A stretch of DNA of 64,000 bases from Chalciporus piperatus (taxonomy: Eukaryota > Basidiomycota > Agaricomycetes > Boletales > Boletaceae): contig JBBPTG010000076.1 in assembly GCA_038093975.1 (NCBI GenBank), positions 1 through 64,000 of the forward strand. Reading direction: 5' to 3'. Each line of letters opens with the position of its first letter. Positions within the stretch are counted from its first letter, which is position 1. The notes beneath the pieces were generated by a model, which did no database searches, was not told the origin of the DNA, and worked only from the letters and a program-made list of their open reading frames with translations. Both the position numbers and the translations under genes were made by a program. Shown one piece after another: positions 30,561 through 42,374 of this stretch.

Positions 30561-31203
30561 AACACGTTCCGCCCAAAAGACAGAGTGAACTGCACGAGGC
30601 CAGTGAGACTCGTCCCCCAGGGTACTTTTGATGATGGCCTCCCGGACATCGTAATGACACCGTTCTACAATCCCGTTCGCACGGGAGTTGTAAGGAGATA
30701 TCCAGATATGTGTGATCAAGTAACGCTTCCAGAGCAACTCTAGAGCTTGAACGAAAGGTGGACCATTGGCAGTAACAATCTCGGCGACGGGACCCCACCG
30801 ACACAAGATGTCCTCGAAGATAAAAGAAGCCAACGCGGCAGTATTCTCGGAACGAAGCATGCACCATTCTGGCCAGGAAGACAGGGCGCAGCGAGCTTGG
30901 ACAATATAGCGGTATTCGCTCGCCTTCGGCATCAGCATGGTATTGATATGGACCTTCATGAAGAGTCCACCGACTACCGGAACCGTTGGTGGTATGTTGA
31001 TCTTCCGACTTGACATTGTCTACCAGCATGGGCCACCAGAAGTGCAGGAGCAAACGAGTCCGGACTGTGAAGACACCCTTGTGCCCGAGGTCATCATGAG
31101 CCTCCTTGATCAATCCGAACCGTCTAGACTCCGGAACGACAAGCTGATGGCGTCTGAAACGACTCAACTCAATCAATGAGCTAGCGCTTGCATCAGACGA
31201 CAT
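30561..31203 (-). pseudogene. Family C gypsy integrase fragment
   Basis: The minus strand encodes HDDLGHKGVFTVRTRLLLHF (integrase finger), then after a frame change a core with TANGPPFVQALE and NSRANGIVERCHYDVREAII. The second half of the zinc finger is missing and the reading frame breaks at least once. It may be the continuation of the family C element at 39185-46455, but the join is not proven. 31204-31320 shows nothing recognisable. Confidence 0.75.
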
Positions 31204-31320
31204 GCCCTAGCGAAACCACATCAACTCAGTAACTAGAGCTGAGGATCAGACTAGGCAAGCAGGAGTGCTTGGCCCATGAAGTGAAAGAAGAGGAAACTCC
31301 AGGAGAACAAGACTGGGGAG

Positions 31321-31790
31321 TGTTACGATTCCCCATTCTTTCCTTTTCCTTTACCTTGTACTAAGTCCTAGTTGCTGGTTCGAGTCCCGCCTAGGCCTCT
31401 CGTTTCTCACTTTGTGTTAGTCAGTGAATGTTCTCTCTTGTTCTTTCAACTTCTATACTTCGTCATCGCTGACTCGTACGATTACTGAGCATAACTCATT
31501 CTTATTCGTCATAGCTCATTCTTACCTATTCCGACTCCTTCTATGCCTGCCCTTAACTTGTTCCTTTACCTATATAAACTCTCGAGTCTCCTCCTGTAAC
31601 CTTAAGTTAGACCTAGGCAATCTAACCTTGTCATTCTCATTCCCCTTGAACCCTCTGAGAGTCACTGTCCCACTCTTGAATGGACACTAGGCCTTAACGT
31701 GGACATCCCATCGTTAGGCTACCCTTGAAACCCTTGTCTTTGACTAGGCTTTTGCGTCTACGCTTTGACCTACCCGATACAAGCGTAACA
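31321..31790 (+). repeat. Solo LTR of family E (470 bp)
   Basis: TGTTACGATT...AGCGTAACA, opposite orientation to the other two copies, with a perfect duplication GGGAG (31316-31320 / 31791-31795). 31796-31947 has no recognisable feature. Confidence 0.93.
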
Positions 31791-31947
31791 GGGAGCCAGT
31801 GCTTGTCAACCCGGGTTTATATACTATTGACAGTGTTTGTACATGTTGTGGCTAAACCTTAACTATATGACTAGGTATGACTAGATATGAGTCATGGCGA
31901 GTAACAGCCAATAGCGTATATGACTAGGAAGCGAGATGAGTCAGTGT

Positions 31948-32398
31948 TGTTATGATTGCTCACAACACGGCGGGAACTTAGGTACACTAGACCTTGCGAA
32001 AGACTAAGCTGAGTACTAAAACTTAATGATGGTGAAGTCACAAATGGATTAGACTGGGGTCTGTGATAAGTACAGGGCTACTTATATACTATTGAGAAGT
32101 GCGCACAGACCAACAGCCGAATAAGGAACACACAAAGGGAAAGATAAATAAGGTAAATGGTACGATGATAAGAAAAGGTACCAGGCACAGATTAGGGTCT
32201 AGGCCATGACATCATTGCTGACTCATCTAAGTCTGGACCTTTGTCACGTGACCTGATTATGTAATAGATTATGTAATGCTACAGGGACTACCGGAGCGGA
32301 CAAAGATGAATCCGGCTTGACCCCTAAGTTGTAGACAAAGTCCAGAGTTCGAATACCGTTGTAGGCAAAAGTTTGAAAAGTTTTTAAATACTATAATA
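31948..32398 (-). repeat. 3' LTR of B2 (451 bp)
   Basis: Same length as its partner 38734-39184. On the minus strand it starts TATTATAG after the purine tract AGAGAGGGGATAG, while the 5' LTR starts TGTTATAG. Confidence 0.92.
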
Positions 32399-33560
32399 CT
32401 ATCCCCTCTCTAGGAATTGCATTCCAGGCGATTCGGCAACTTGCGCTCAGGAACCTCTGTCAGATTTTCGTATTTTTGGAACAAGGCAGAGAAATTTCCC
32501 ATGGTCATGTTGATTCGGCGTGGGGCGGACGGGTGCTTTTTGTGAAAAGCTTTGACAGCTTCGGGTGCATTTGACAAATGCGCTGCCTTTTCCCATGTAC
32601 GATCTGATATATCCCAGCCTTTCCAATGAATCAGGTACTCTAACTGTCCTTGTTTAACCTGAGACTTCACTACGTAATCCACCTCGTACTCTTCTTCCCC
32701 TTCTTGGTTGACTATTACCGGATCCGGAAGACGGACTGGTTGCCCTTCCAACGGTTCTTGAGCCGGTTTGACTTGTTTGACGTTTACCGTGGGATGTATG
32801 TGCATGGAATTAGGCAAGTCGAGAGTAACTGCATTTGGAAGGACCTTCGTGATCTGATAAGGTCCAATCCAGTGTTGTGTCATCTTTTTGGAGGGATAAG
32901 GTAATTTGAGGTTGTCTGTGGATAACATAACGAAATCTCCGATTTGATAATCTGGAGCTTCGGACCGATGTTTGTCCACTTGCTCTTTCATCTGGTTCTG
33001 AGTTTCTTCTAACGCCTGCTCAACTTCTTTGTGTGCCTTTCCACATTTTCTAAAAATGCACCAGCCGGAGATGAATCGCCTTGGAATCCCATGCGTGGGA
33101 AGTAGTTTTTTGTTATAGTGAAGGGGATCGTTCCGGTGGCAGTGGAAAGGGAGGAATTATGATGGAATTGTGCTATCTTCAACCAATCAGCCCATTCCGT
33201 TTGACGTTTAGCCACGTAAGCGCGGAGATACTGCTGGAGTTCTCGGTTCATACACTCCGTTTGGCCATCGGTTTGGGGGTGATAAGCGGTTGACAGCTTC
33301 TGTTCTATTCCTAGAAGGGTGCAAAGCTGTGAAGTAAACTCCGATGCAAATTGCGGTCCTCGATCTGAAACAATCGAAGAGGGAAGTCCGTGTCTACACC
33401 AAACATTGTCTCTAAATAGAATAGCTAATTCTTTCGAAGAAATTGTCTTTTTACAAGCAATAAACTTGACTTCTTTAGAGAAGCGATCTACAATAACGCA
33501 AATAGAATCAAAGCCACGTGATTTAGGGAAACCCATGGTAAAATCTATAGATATATCCTT
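32399..33560 (-). pseudogene. B2 Pol C-terminal part: integrase and chromodomain
   Basis: Minus strand 33536-33009 carries the integrase core (DFTMGFPKS, SDRGPQFAS, DGQTECMNRE) and 32991-32410 the integrase tail (MLSTDNLKLPYPSKKMTQHW) and a chromodomain (VDYVVKSQVKQGQLEYLIHW). A frameshift at about 33000-33050 separates them, and TGG to TGA (about 33559) cuts them from RT. Dead but well preserved. Confidence 0.85.
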
Positions 33561-35240
33561 TCAAGGTTCTTTCGGAACCGGAAGGGGAATTAGTTTGCCA
33601 GCTTGTGCAGTTGACTTTCCCTTTGTGAGGGCGCACATCTGACAATGTTCTACGTAGGTTTTAACGTTTTTTGTGACACCAGGCCACGAGAAATAACGAG
33701 TAACTAGATGTAAAGTACGTCCTTGGCCACCATGGCCGCCAATAGGGGAATCATGAAGAATTGTAAGTAATTTAATACGTAAGGAAGTAGGAACGAAAAC
33801 TTTGTTTTTGTCATTTTTAAATACTATAGATCCTTCGTCAAAAGTAAAGCTATCTATTGTATCATTTTTCATTTTTTCTGATTCATTTTGTATTTCGTCA
33901 TAAATAGGCGAAGAAAGAGTAACCGTATTAATAAAGACCGAAGCGGGAAGTACCGTAATATTTTTGTTATGGTCGGAATCTGCTTCTCCGTGATCTTCTC
34001 GACGAGATAAAGCATCAGCCCTTCCATTTGTAGAACCCGGTTTATAAATAATCGAGTAATTATACTCTGAGAGCAACACATTCCAACATGCTTGACGTGG
34101 GCTCAGAGTTTTGGGAGATTTCCAATATTCGAGATTCTTGTGATCAGTCCAAATCTCGAAATGTTCTCGACCCATTCGATAATGTCTCCATTCCTGTAAA
34201 GCCCGAATGACAGCTAGAAGCTCCCTGTCATAAACCGGGTAGTTCTTCTCGGCAGAACTAAAGGAATGGGAAATGAAGGCACAAGGCCTCCAGAGGCCAT
34301 CATCACATTTAACCGAGAGCACAGCTCCCGTTGCAATATCACTAGCGTCCGTTTCCACTCTGACTTCTTTAGAGCGGTCAGGGTATGCTAAAAGCGGAGC
34401 GGTAGTAAATTGCTGCTTCAGCTTGTCAAAAGCTTGCTGTTGCTCCGGTCCCCACCGGTATGGTGTGTCCTTTTTGGTAAGGTCATTCAAGGGACGAGCA
34501 ATGTCAGCGAAGCCCTGAATGAAACGTCGATAGAAGTTAGCCAATCCTAAAAAGGACTGAACACCCTTCAACCGAGTTGGCGCCGGCCAGTCCAGAATAG
34601 CCTGCACCTTCGGATTGTCCATCTCTACGCCTTTCTGGGAGATAACCATTCCCAAGAAATCTACGGATTCTACTGCAAAACTGCACTTTTCTGGTTTTAT
34701 GTAAAGATCGTTCTCTCTGAGACGTTGCAATACGGTTTTAACTATCTCTAAGTGCTCTGCTCTAGATTTTTCAAAGGTAAAGATCATGAGATTGTCGATA
34801 TAAATAATAAGAACCCCATAAAGATCGCTAAATAGATTGTTCATCATTTGTTGGAACGTGGGGGGAGAGTTCGTAAGTCCAAAGTACATGACAACTGGTT
34901 CGTAAGCGCCGAATGGAGTAATGAAAGCCGCTTTCCATTCGTCGCCTTCTTTTATTCTAACATTATTGTAACCCCAATGTAGGTCCATTTTAGTAAACAT
35001 ATTAGCTTCTTTGAGCTGGTCAATAAGTCCGGAAATGAGGGGAAGAGGATAAGCGTTCTTTACAGTTCCCTCATTTACGTAACGATAGTCCATTACTAAT
35101 CTCTTTTTACCGTCCTTTTTTGGAATAAAGAATACAGGAGATGTCTGAGGGGATTTCGACGGCCGAAGATATCCTTTCGATAACTCCTTATCGATAAACT
35201 TTTTGACATCGTCTAGTTCCTGTTCGGACATCAGAATCAC
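33561..35240 (-). pseudogene. B2 Pol middle part: RT, RNase H, integrase finger
   Basis: 559 open codons: RT with IIYIDNLMIF (the usual YIDD is YIDN, so a catalytic Asp is lost), RNase H VETDAS and WTDHKN, then the finger GGHGGQGRT..HCQMCALTKGK. It ends at a stop replacing the Trp codon of the KEPWKD motif seen intact in the copy at 54961-61504. The YIDN change would itself abolish RT activity. Confidence 0.88.
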
Positions 35241-36070
35241 CCAACCCTTCTTGGGAACGAAATCACCCGACCCTTCTTGGGAACGAAATCAGACTTGAGA
35301 TCTATTGCGTGGTCCCACGCCTTTCGGGTAGGCATACACTCACTCTCTTGCTCTGAGAAGATGTCTAAGTACTCATGGAGCTCTACTGGGACTTTCTCGG
35401 TGAGCCCCGCCTCAAACACTCGATGAATAGAAAAAGACCGTTTCAAATGATAATTTACTACTTTGCACTGATCAGTACAGCATGTGAATTTTACTTGTTT
35501 AGCTACCCAATCGATGTCAGGGTTGTGCCTCTCAAGCAAATCATAGCCGATGATCATATGATGAGTGCCAAGTACAGAAACAAAAGTGTCCATATGTTCG
35601 AAATGTCATTATGTCCCAAAAGAAGTGAAACCTTGTGAGTGACACCGCCTATCGCTCCCTCTGAGCCGTCGGCGTTGTACACTGGAATAGGAAAAGGAAG
35701 TTCTTTCAGTGTCAAACCATGTCGCTCACAGAATGATTTATCTATAAATGTCTCTGTTGTGCCGGAATCCAATAGAGCGGCAAACTCCATCTTCTTCCAT
35801 TGCTCGCCTTTATCGTACCTAATGGTAATAGCGAGATCCAGCTCGTTTTTGCGATTCTGATTCCTTACATGTATTTTTGATGGGATTTCTTTTTTCGTAT
35901 AATTTACCTTAAGGGAATTAAGCACGAATTGTTTTACTTCTGTCGCCACGTCACTAGGGGACGCCCTTTCAGAAGAAGAAGAAAATTTATTGTTAAACGG
36001 AATATGAGGCCCGGTACTAATACAACCCTTTGGTAAACTAAGTTCGTGCCTTTGAGAACCCATCTCTCTC
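35237..36070 (-). pseudogene. B2 protease region with 26-bp tandem duplication
   Basis: The aspartic protease motif ALLDSGTTETFIDKSF (about 35760) is followed by the linker to RT. Units 35238-35263 and 35264-35289 are a direct duplication that shifts the frame. Pol's ATG overlaps the gag stop as ATGA near 36070. Confidence 0.8.
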
Positions 36071-38024
36071 ATCGGCTGCTTCCTTTTAAAGCCTCGACTG
36101 CTTGTGCCTTGGCTTTGACTCAATGCGGTCGCGCCAGTACGCTTCTGCTTCTTGGTTGGTATATGCCGCTTGATGCGACATGTAACTTGTGCTGGTGGAC
36201 GGGCCAGCGGGGTAGGGGGAAGATTGGGGAGGGTAGGGTGCAGGGATGGTACCTGCAAAGGGCATCTGCTGGTTGTCAAACGGCAGGGAAGATTCAACGT
36301 ATTGTTGTGAATAAAGATCTCACATAACAACCTGTCTCTGATGTGGCCTGTGGGGCTTTGGGCACGCGTTTGCAAAATGACCTGGCTGGTCGCAATTGAA
36401 ACAGTTTCCCCGAACAGGGGATCTTGGCATTTGCTGTGCCGAAAGATCCATTGGGGCTCCACGACCAGGCTGCGTGCCTGTGGGAGTGAAATGGGGAACC
36501 GCATACGAAGCAGGGGGACGTGGGAGTGGACGCGTTGCAATTGGGTAACGAGGAGGAAGATACGGATATGATGAAGAAGGCCTTGGCGCAGGAGCTGGTG
36601 CCTGTCGGACTGGTGTACCACGTTGTAGGGAACACATATTCCCTACGCTTGCAGCCGGCGCTCTACCCCCATTTCCCATTCTCAACATTCCTCGACGTCT
36701 TTCCTTCGTCTCCATATATGTTCCAACCTCTTCCGCCGCACATACGGCTTTCCGTCCCCATCACTTCCCGTTCCCGTCGTTCCGTGGTATACGGAAACCA
36801 CGGATAGTTTGTTTTGTTCACAGGTATCGTCCTCCGTGTCCCCGGAAACCGTTGTCCAGGTATGATATGATTCGCTGGTAAGCTTCCATTCCATTCCATG
36901 TTCTCTAACCTTGCTATGCGTCCTTACTGTCGCACTTTCCTTACTTTTACTCATCCTTTTCGCCTTGTCATCTATCCTGTCTATACTTAGTCCAGTACTG
37001 TCACTTAGCGTTCTGTCGCTATCAGAGTCTCGGGTATGCCCGGACTATAAAAGACTGTACTTTGCTTATTTTGAATCGACCTTTCTTTTCTGGACGCAAC
37101 AACCTCGTCCTCTAAAACTCCGGAATCTTCGTCCACACTTTCCGTCCGTTCTTACCTTCGTTCCACTAGTCCTAACAGCAAGGAAGTGGTCCGGAACAAC
37201 CGTTTGTTCGTACGGAACATCATTTTCCGGTTCTTCAACGGTTTGGTACGCCGGAAACGAGTCCTTTGCTTGTCTTCATTCCCTGGAATCCCTTTAGGGT
37301 CGAACTTATCGTACCCTTCTTTATCTTTTGCTACTAACCTTCTCGGGATTTCTATTCCTACAGAGGGTTTAGCTTACTTACAACGTTCCACGACTATACG
37401 CTCGAATGTACGACCTAGCTTTCGATAGGTGTCTAGTGTGTCATGGTAGTTTTGCTCATCAACGTTGGTGTTGATTTGCGCCTGATAATAGACTTTGTAA
37501 TCTATTGCCTTTTTCAGAAGCTCTTTGGCGTGAGCATCTGCAATCTCTGATTCCGCCTTCAACAACTCGAACTCTTGGACGATGATATCCACAGGTTTCC
37601 CAGCCTGTGGCAGTGGCGGTGGGGGTAGTAATTCCAATCGAGACCATGTTTCTATCATTATCTGGGCATACCCAGCCGCTTTTCCTTCCAAGCGTGAGAG
37701 AACTGCTAACGCTCGAACCTTGTTGTTTTTCCATGTATGTACTGATTGCCAGGCATTGATCTGTGCCCACCATAAGCAGAACTTGGTACGGTCACTGTCC
37801 CATTTCCCAGGGTCGGCAACTTTTTTGGACACGGAGTCCAAATTGTCTGAGATTATCGCTCTCAGAGCGGCGGTGAGGGCAGCGATGGGATCAGCGGGAT
37901 CTGCCATCGGAGATTCGGGACGGGGAGTAGGGGGATGAGAGCTTTCAGATGAGGATGGAAAGTGACGTGGAGGACTTCTGTAACCTTGATCGATTGGTTC
38001 CTGATCGTAGAATTCGGTTGTCAT
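36071..38024 (-). pseudogene. B2 Gag, split by nested LTR
   Basis: The N-terminal part (38024 to 37383) starts with MTTEFYDQEP and has the capsid motif KFCLWWAQINAWQSV. The C-terminal part (36623 to 36071) has the knuckle CFNCDQPGHFANAC. The two are separated by a 759-bp family C LTR and would join after ERIVVER. Small frame errors also exist. Confidence 0.85.
36624..37382 (+). repeat. Nested solo LTR of family C (759 bp) in B2 gag
   Basis: Starts TGTAGGGAAC and ends CTTACTTACA. Flanked by ACGT (36620-36623 / 37383-37386), or a 5-bp ACGTT if the first T is shared. Gag sequence continues across the gap. Confidence 0.9.
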
Positions 38025-38733
38025 ATATCCTTACTGAGCCCTATCTTCCAAAGGTTCTCTGGGGATGACAGACACAAGGACGAAGGAAATATTTTTTGGA
38101 GCGGAGATAATATCTGCGACGCTTAAGGGAATCTTTGCAGACCTTCTGAGGAGTTTTCCCAAGATCTGTTTGGATTTTGCACATGCACTACTCTTGAACT
38201 TCTATTTTCGAGCAGCAGCAAAGATCTATCGTAATACAAGATTTTTATTTATTTGTTTTCTATTTTGTACCTCGGCGGTGCTGCCGGCTTACGTTTCCTA
38301 CGTATGACTCAGCCAAGGGGGCGGCGACGCGCTTTTCCCTTGTCGTCCTTCGCAATTGGGCACGACCCCAATACGGTCTTCGAATCAAAAACTATCGTAA
38401 GGAGGATAACAGAAACGGGGCCCTAAATGCTGGCCCAATAGAAGTGAAATGCCAGAAGGCGAATGTGTGACGTTACGGGTGATCACACGAACCCGAGTTG
38501 TGTCTACAGTCAGAGGGCTAGCGCGTGAGCGGACCCCAAGACGTTTCGAACAACCAAAGAACCCCTAGTGCACTATGGGGAGCAGCAATGTTATCCTTAT
38601 TTATGACGGCAGACAACCGTATATGCAACAGTGGACGGAGTTGTTTTCTCCTGCATGTCACGTACGCAAACGATGCTTATAGATCCACTCTTTAGCCCTA
38701 GAGTCCAGGCGGTGTTTTCAAGTCTAATCCAAG

Positions 38734-39184
38734 TGTTATGATTGCTCACAACACAGCGGGGACTTAGGTACACTAGACCTTGCGAAAGACTAAGCTGAGT
38801 ACTAAAACTTAATGACGGTGAAGTCACAAATGGATTAGACTGGGGTCTGTGATAAGTACAGGGCTACTTATATACTATTGAGAAGTGCGCACAGACCAAC
38901 AGCCGAATAAGGAAATCATAAAGGGAGAGATAAATAAGGTAAATGGTATGATGATAAGAAAAGGTACCAGGCACAGATTAGGGTCTAGGCCATGACATCA
39001 TTGCTGACTCATCGAAGTCTGGACCTTTGTCACGTGACCTGATTATGTAATAGATTATGTAATGCTACAGGGACTACCGGAGCGGACAAAGATGAATCCG
39101 GCTTGACCCCTAAGTTGTAGACAAAGTCCAGAGTTCGAATACCGTTGTAGGCAAAAGTTTGAAAAGTTTTTAAATACTATAACA
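38734..39184 (-). repeat. 5' LTR of B2 (451 bp)
   Basis: Carries the minus-strand TATATAAG and the AGTCTAATCCA segment complementary to the primer site next to the LTR (TGGATTAGACT, about 38721-38731). 38025-38733 is the untranslated leader. Confidence 0.9.
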
Positions 39185-41531
39185 GCTTTGGCCTTTGCAG
39201 ACCGTGGAATCTCTGGGTCCAGATTGTCTGAAACGGAGTCAGCAGTTTGAAGGAAGGTGAAATACACTTGGTTATGGACCGGGGGGTGAGGGCTGGAATG
39301 CAGCAATGCCGCTCCCGGGTGATAGAGGAGAGAATCCTGGATTTTAGGCAAGGAACGTGCATTCAGTATTTCAATGGCAAATGAATAGGGATTGTCCAGC
39401 CAGTCGTCAATTCAATCCATTTCCGGCGGATTCACGTCAGACGGAGGCCGCCTAGACAGACCATCCGCGCCAGTATGGCGATCTGCCGGTACATGAACAA
39501 GATTGAAGTAGAACAAAAGAATCTCAGCTATCCAGCGATTGATAGTAGTGTTCGGCTGGAGGTCTGGATTGTTGATCATGCCTTTGACATATTTGGCATC
39601 CATCTCGACTGTAAAGTTAGCGACACCGAAGATGAATATGCGGACGGCTCACAAGGCACGGAATAGCCTGTATAGCTCAAGCTTCGCCTGTGAATAACGG
39701 CTCTCGACCTCAGTGAGGCTGATGGATCCAAAATGGTTCAAATAGTGTTTGCCGTCCTCCCCTTCCTGGGACAGAATGTATCCGACCGCGATCACCGAAG
39801 TGTCTGTTGAACGTAGCGTACATTCTTAGTATAGAAGGTATTGACCACACTTGTTCTATATCACATTCGGACTCAGTCGATCTGAGTTCCAATACAACTT
39901 GACTTGTAACCACAACGTTCGACGTTATCCAACAACCTCAATACTAGGTAAGCACCAGATGTAGTTCCTCATTGGAACCCTCTCAACAGTGTCCACAGCC
40001 AGGATGACTTCATGTCCATTCTCATAGTCCAAGAGACGGAGAGCAGGAGACTGGAGAATTTCGTCCTTCAGTCGTTGCATCGCTTCCCTCTGGGAGTCAC
40101 CCCATTCAAAGGGAACCCCTTTCCGGGTCAAATTGACCAATGGACGGGAAATGGTTGTATAATTTTTGATAAAGATGTGAAGAACACCACACATACCAAG
40201 GAAACCTCGAACATGAGTGAGGTTCTGACACTCCGGCCAGTCGCGGATCTGTTGGACCTTTGACTTGTTCGGAATCCGACCATCGAAGGTACACTTGTGC
40301 CCGACGATGACAGCGTCCAGAGCAGCAAGGATGAACTTCTTGGCAGAGACGGTAGCCCCAACATTCTGTAAACATTGCAAAATGCGTTTAAAGACAACAA
40401 GGTGTTTGAAAATGAAACAACGGATTCTGGGATTCTCCGGAATCATCTCGTAGGATCCGTCCTCATTCTGATAACAGGTGGTCCCAGACTTGACCAGAAG
40501 ATCATCGATAAAGGGCATCATATGATCTGGAATCTCGTCCTGCAAAATAAAAGCCATGTCAGCTTGATATACTTGTACCGCATTGGTATGTCCCATGGGT
40601 AAGGCCGTCAAGCGATGAGGTCCTAGAGGGGTGCTAAAGGTAGTCATATCCCGTGATTCAATATGCAAAGGACGCTGGTCATAACCCGCAAACAAATCTA
40701 TCATGCCGTAAACAGCATACCCGGCGAAGGACTCAGCCAGGTGCTCCATGAAGGGAGGGATGGAAGCGTCATGGATAGTAACCGTGTTGAGGGGCTGGAG
40801 ATCATGGATGAGACGGAGAGTCTTTTCGTCCTGCTTGAGAATGCAGAACCAATGGGATCTGTAAGACGAGGCAGAAGGCTCGTAAACCCCAGAGGCAATG
40901 CAGTCCTTGATGATCTGAATGGCTTCCGTGCAGATGCCAGGCGGAATCAGGATGTTTGGTAACACCCATGGCATATGCTGAATGGTAGGATCTTCACTGG
41001 TAAAAAGTACCGCTCATCAAAACGACCTCGTTCTGTTGGAATCCAGGTGAAGGCCATCTCATGGACATGGACAAGCCACCGGACTAGTTTGAGCTCCTCT
41101 GGCCAGAGCCATTTGGCTGGATCGAGGTCAAGAGTGTCTGCTCGTTCCTGAGTATATCGGATCCCTGGAGAGAAATTGGGAGGATGAGTGGGCAACAGAA
41201 TGAGTCCAGTCAGCGGATTGGCTGGTAATTGTCGAATGATCCTGAACTCCTCCTTAAGTGGAGCGGATATGGCACAAACTTTCTTTGCCACTGGCTTATA
41301 GGCCAACGTGTGACGGATGGGATCAAAAGAATAAACGGATCGAAGTGTGGAAATGGTAGACAGGTTTAAAAGGGATTGTGAGGAGGAAAGGTATTCGTAA
41401 GAAGGTAAAGATTGCTCGGCGTCACGGATGGTTTCCACAGGAGGAACGGAAGCGATAGGTAAAACAGAATTGGTAGAAGGAACGGAATCGGCTAGCTCAG
41501 CCACAGACGGATTGGAGAAGGAACAAAACAT
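39185..41531 (-). pseudogene. Family C Pol: RT and RNase H
   Basis: Minus 41531-40947 is the RT N-terminal extension; 40974-39989 is the RT core (FAGYAVYGMIDLFAGYDQRP, catalytic MPFIDDLLVKS), joined through a frameshift near 40960. RNase H starts VILAVDT, is broken by a 184-bp LTR, resumes as SVIAVGYILSQEGED, and ends HTGADGLSRRP at about 39440. The linker LPKIQDSLLYHPGAALL follows to 39185. Confidence 0.85.
39805..39988 (-). repeat. Solo LTR of copia-2 family (184 bp)
   Basis: Plus-strand ends TGTTGAACG...CTCTCAACA with a perfect duplication GTGTC (39800-39804 / 39989-39993). It interrupts RNase H between AVDT and SVIAVGY. It matches, inverted, the LTR at 61746-61929, same length. Confidence 0.92.
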
Positions 41532-41668
41532 AAAGGAAGCGATAAATGGACGGAGGAAAGAGAAATATGATTCGAAAACAGAAGTACCCGACTGGGTAGT
41601 GTACTCTCCCCGACCGTTGGGTGGATCATCGATATCTAAAAACCCAGCTCGACAATACTCATGTGATT

Positions 41669-42366
41669 TAGCGTTTCAAAGTCCAGTTGCACAACTGGTA
41701 AAAGACTGGCAACTGGACTGGACTGGACTGATCGCAACTGGACTGCATTTGCCGGTTGCCGACTTTTGAGATGAAAAGACTGCAGTTGCAACCGCAAAAA
41801 AGACCGGTTGCAACCGGTTGCAACCGATGCACAGCCACCCTCTATGTACTACCCTATTTTTCCGGATTTTTCCTGATTTTGCTGGACCATTATGGATGTT
41901 ATTTGATTTTTTTGATGAATATTGAAGTTACATTGAAAGATATTGATTGTTATGTCACATAATTCACTCTATACCCTATATATACACTCCTTAAGACACA
42001 TACATGTGTATATTTTGTCAGTCTGCATTGGCAATTGAGTCCATGATTGATCTTGCCTTGACATGTAATTGATGACATTTGAGATATCAGTGCAAAAAAC
42101 ATGCAATTTTAAAATGATCATATCTCCACGGCGTATGAACCATTTTGCTTGACCCAGGGACCGATTTGTAGCCAGGAACCGACACTATTTTTAGTTCCTC
42201 CCACGCTAAGCGAAACATTGGTTGCAACCGGTTGCAACTGCAAAATACCGGTTTTTATCGGTTTTGGTCCGGTCCAAATGAATTAATTAATTAATTAAAT
42301 CGGTCCGGTTGCGGTTGCCTTCCTAAAAAGGCAAAAGACCGGACCGGACCGGACTTTTAAACACTA
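41669..42366 (+). mobile_element. hAT-like MITE (698 bp) with perfect 8-bp duplication
   Basis: Ends TAGCGTTTCAAAGTCC and, inverted, TAGTGTTTAAAAGTCC; duplication ATGTGATT (41661-41668 / 42367-42374). Interior shared with 11661-12381 and 16064-16725. No ORF of note. Confidence 0.9.
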
Positions 42367-42374
42367 ATGTGATT

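Larger units (their letters stand above)
31948..39184 (-). mobile_element. Ty3/gypsy retrotransposon, family B, copy B2 (degenerate, with nested LTR)
   Basis: Minus strand: 5' LTR 38734-39184, gag, protease, RT, RNase H, integrase, chromodomain, 3' LTR 31948-32398. It is broken by a nested family C solo LTR in gag, a nonsense codon and frameshifts in pol, and a 26-bp tandem duplication. Flanking pentamers (AGTGT / GCTTT) do not match, so the target duplication is lost. Confidence 0.92.
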
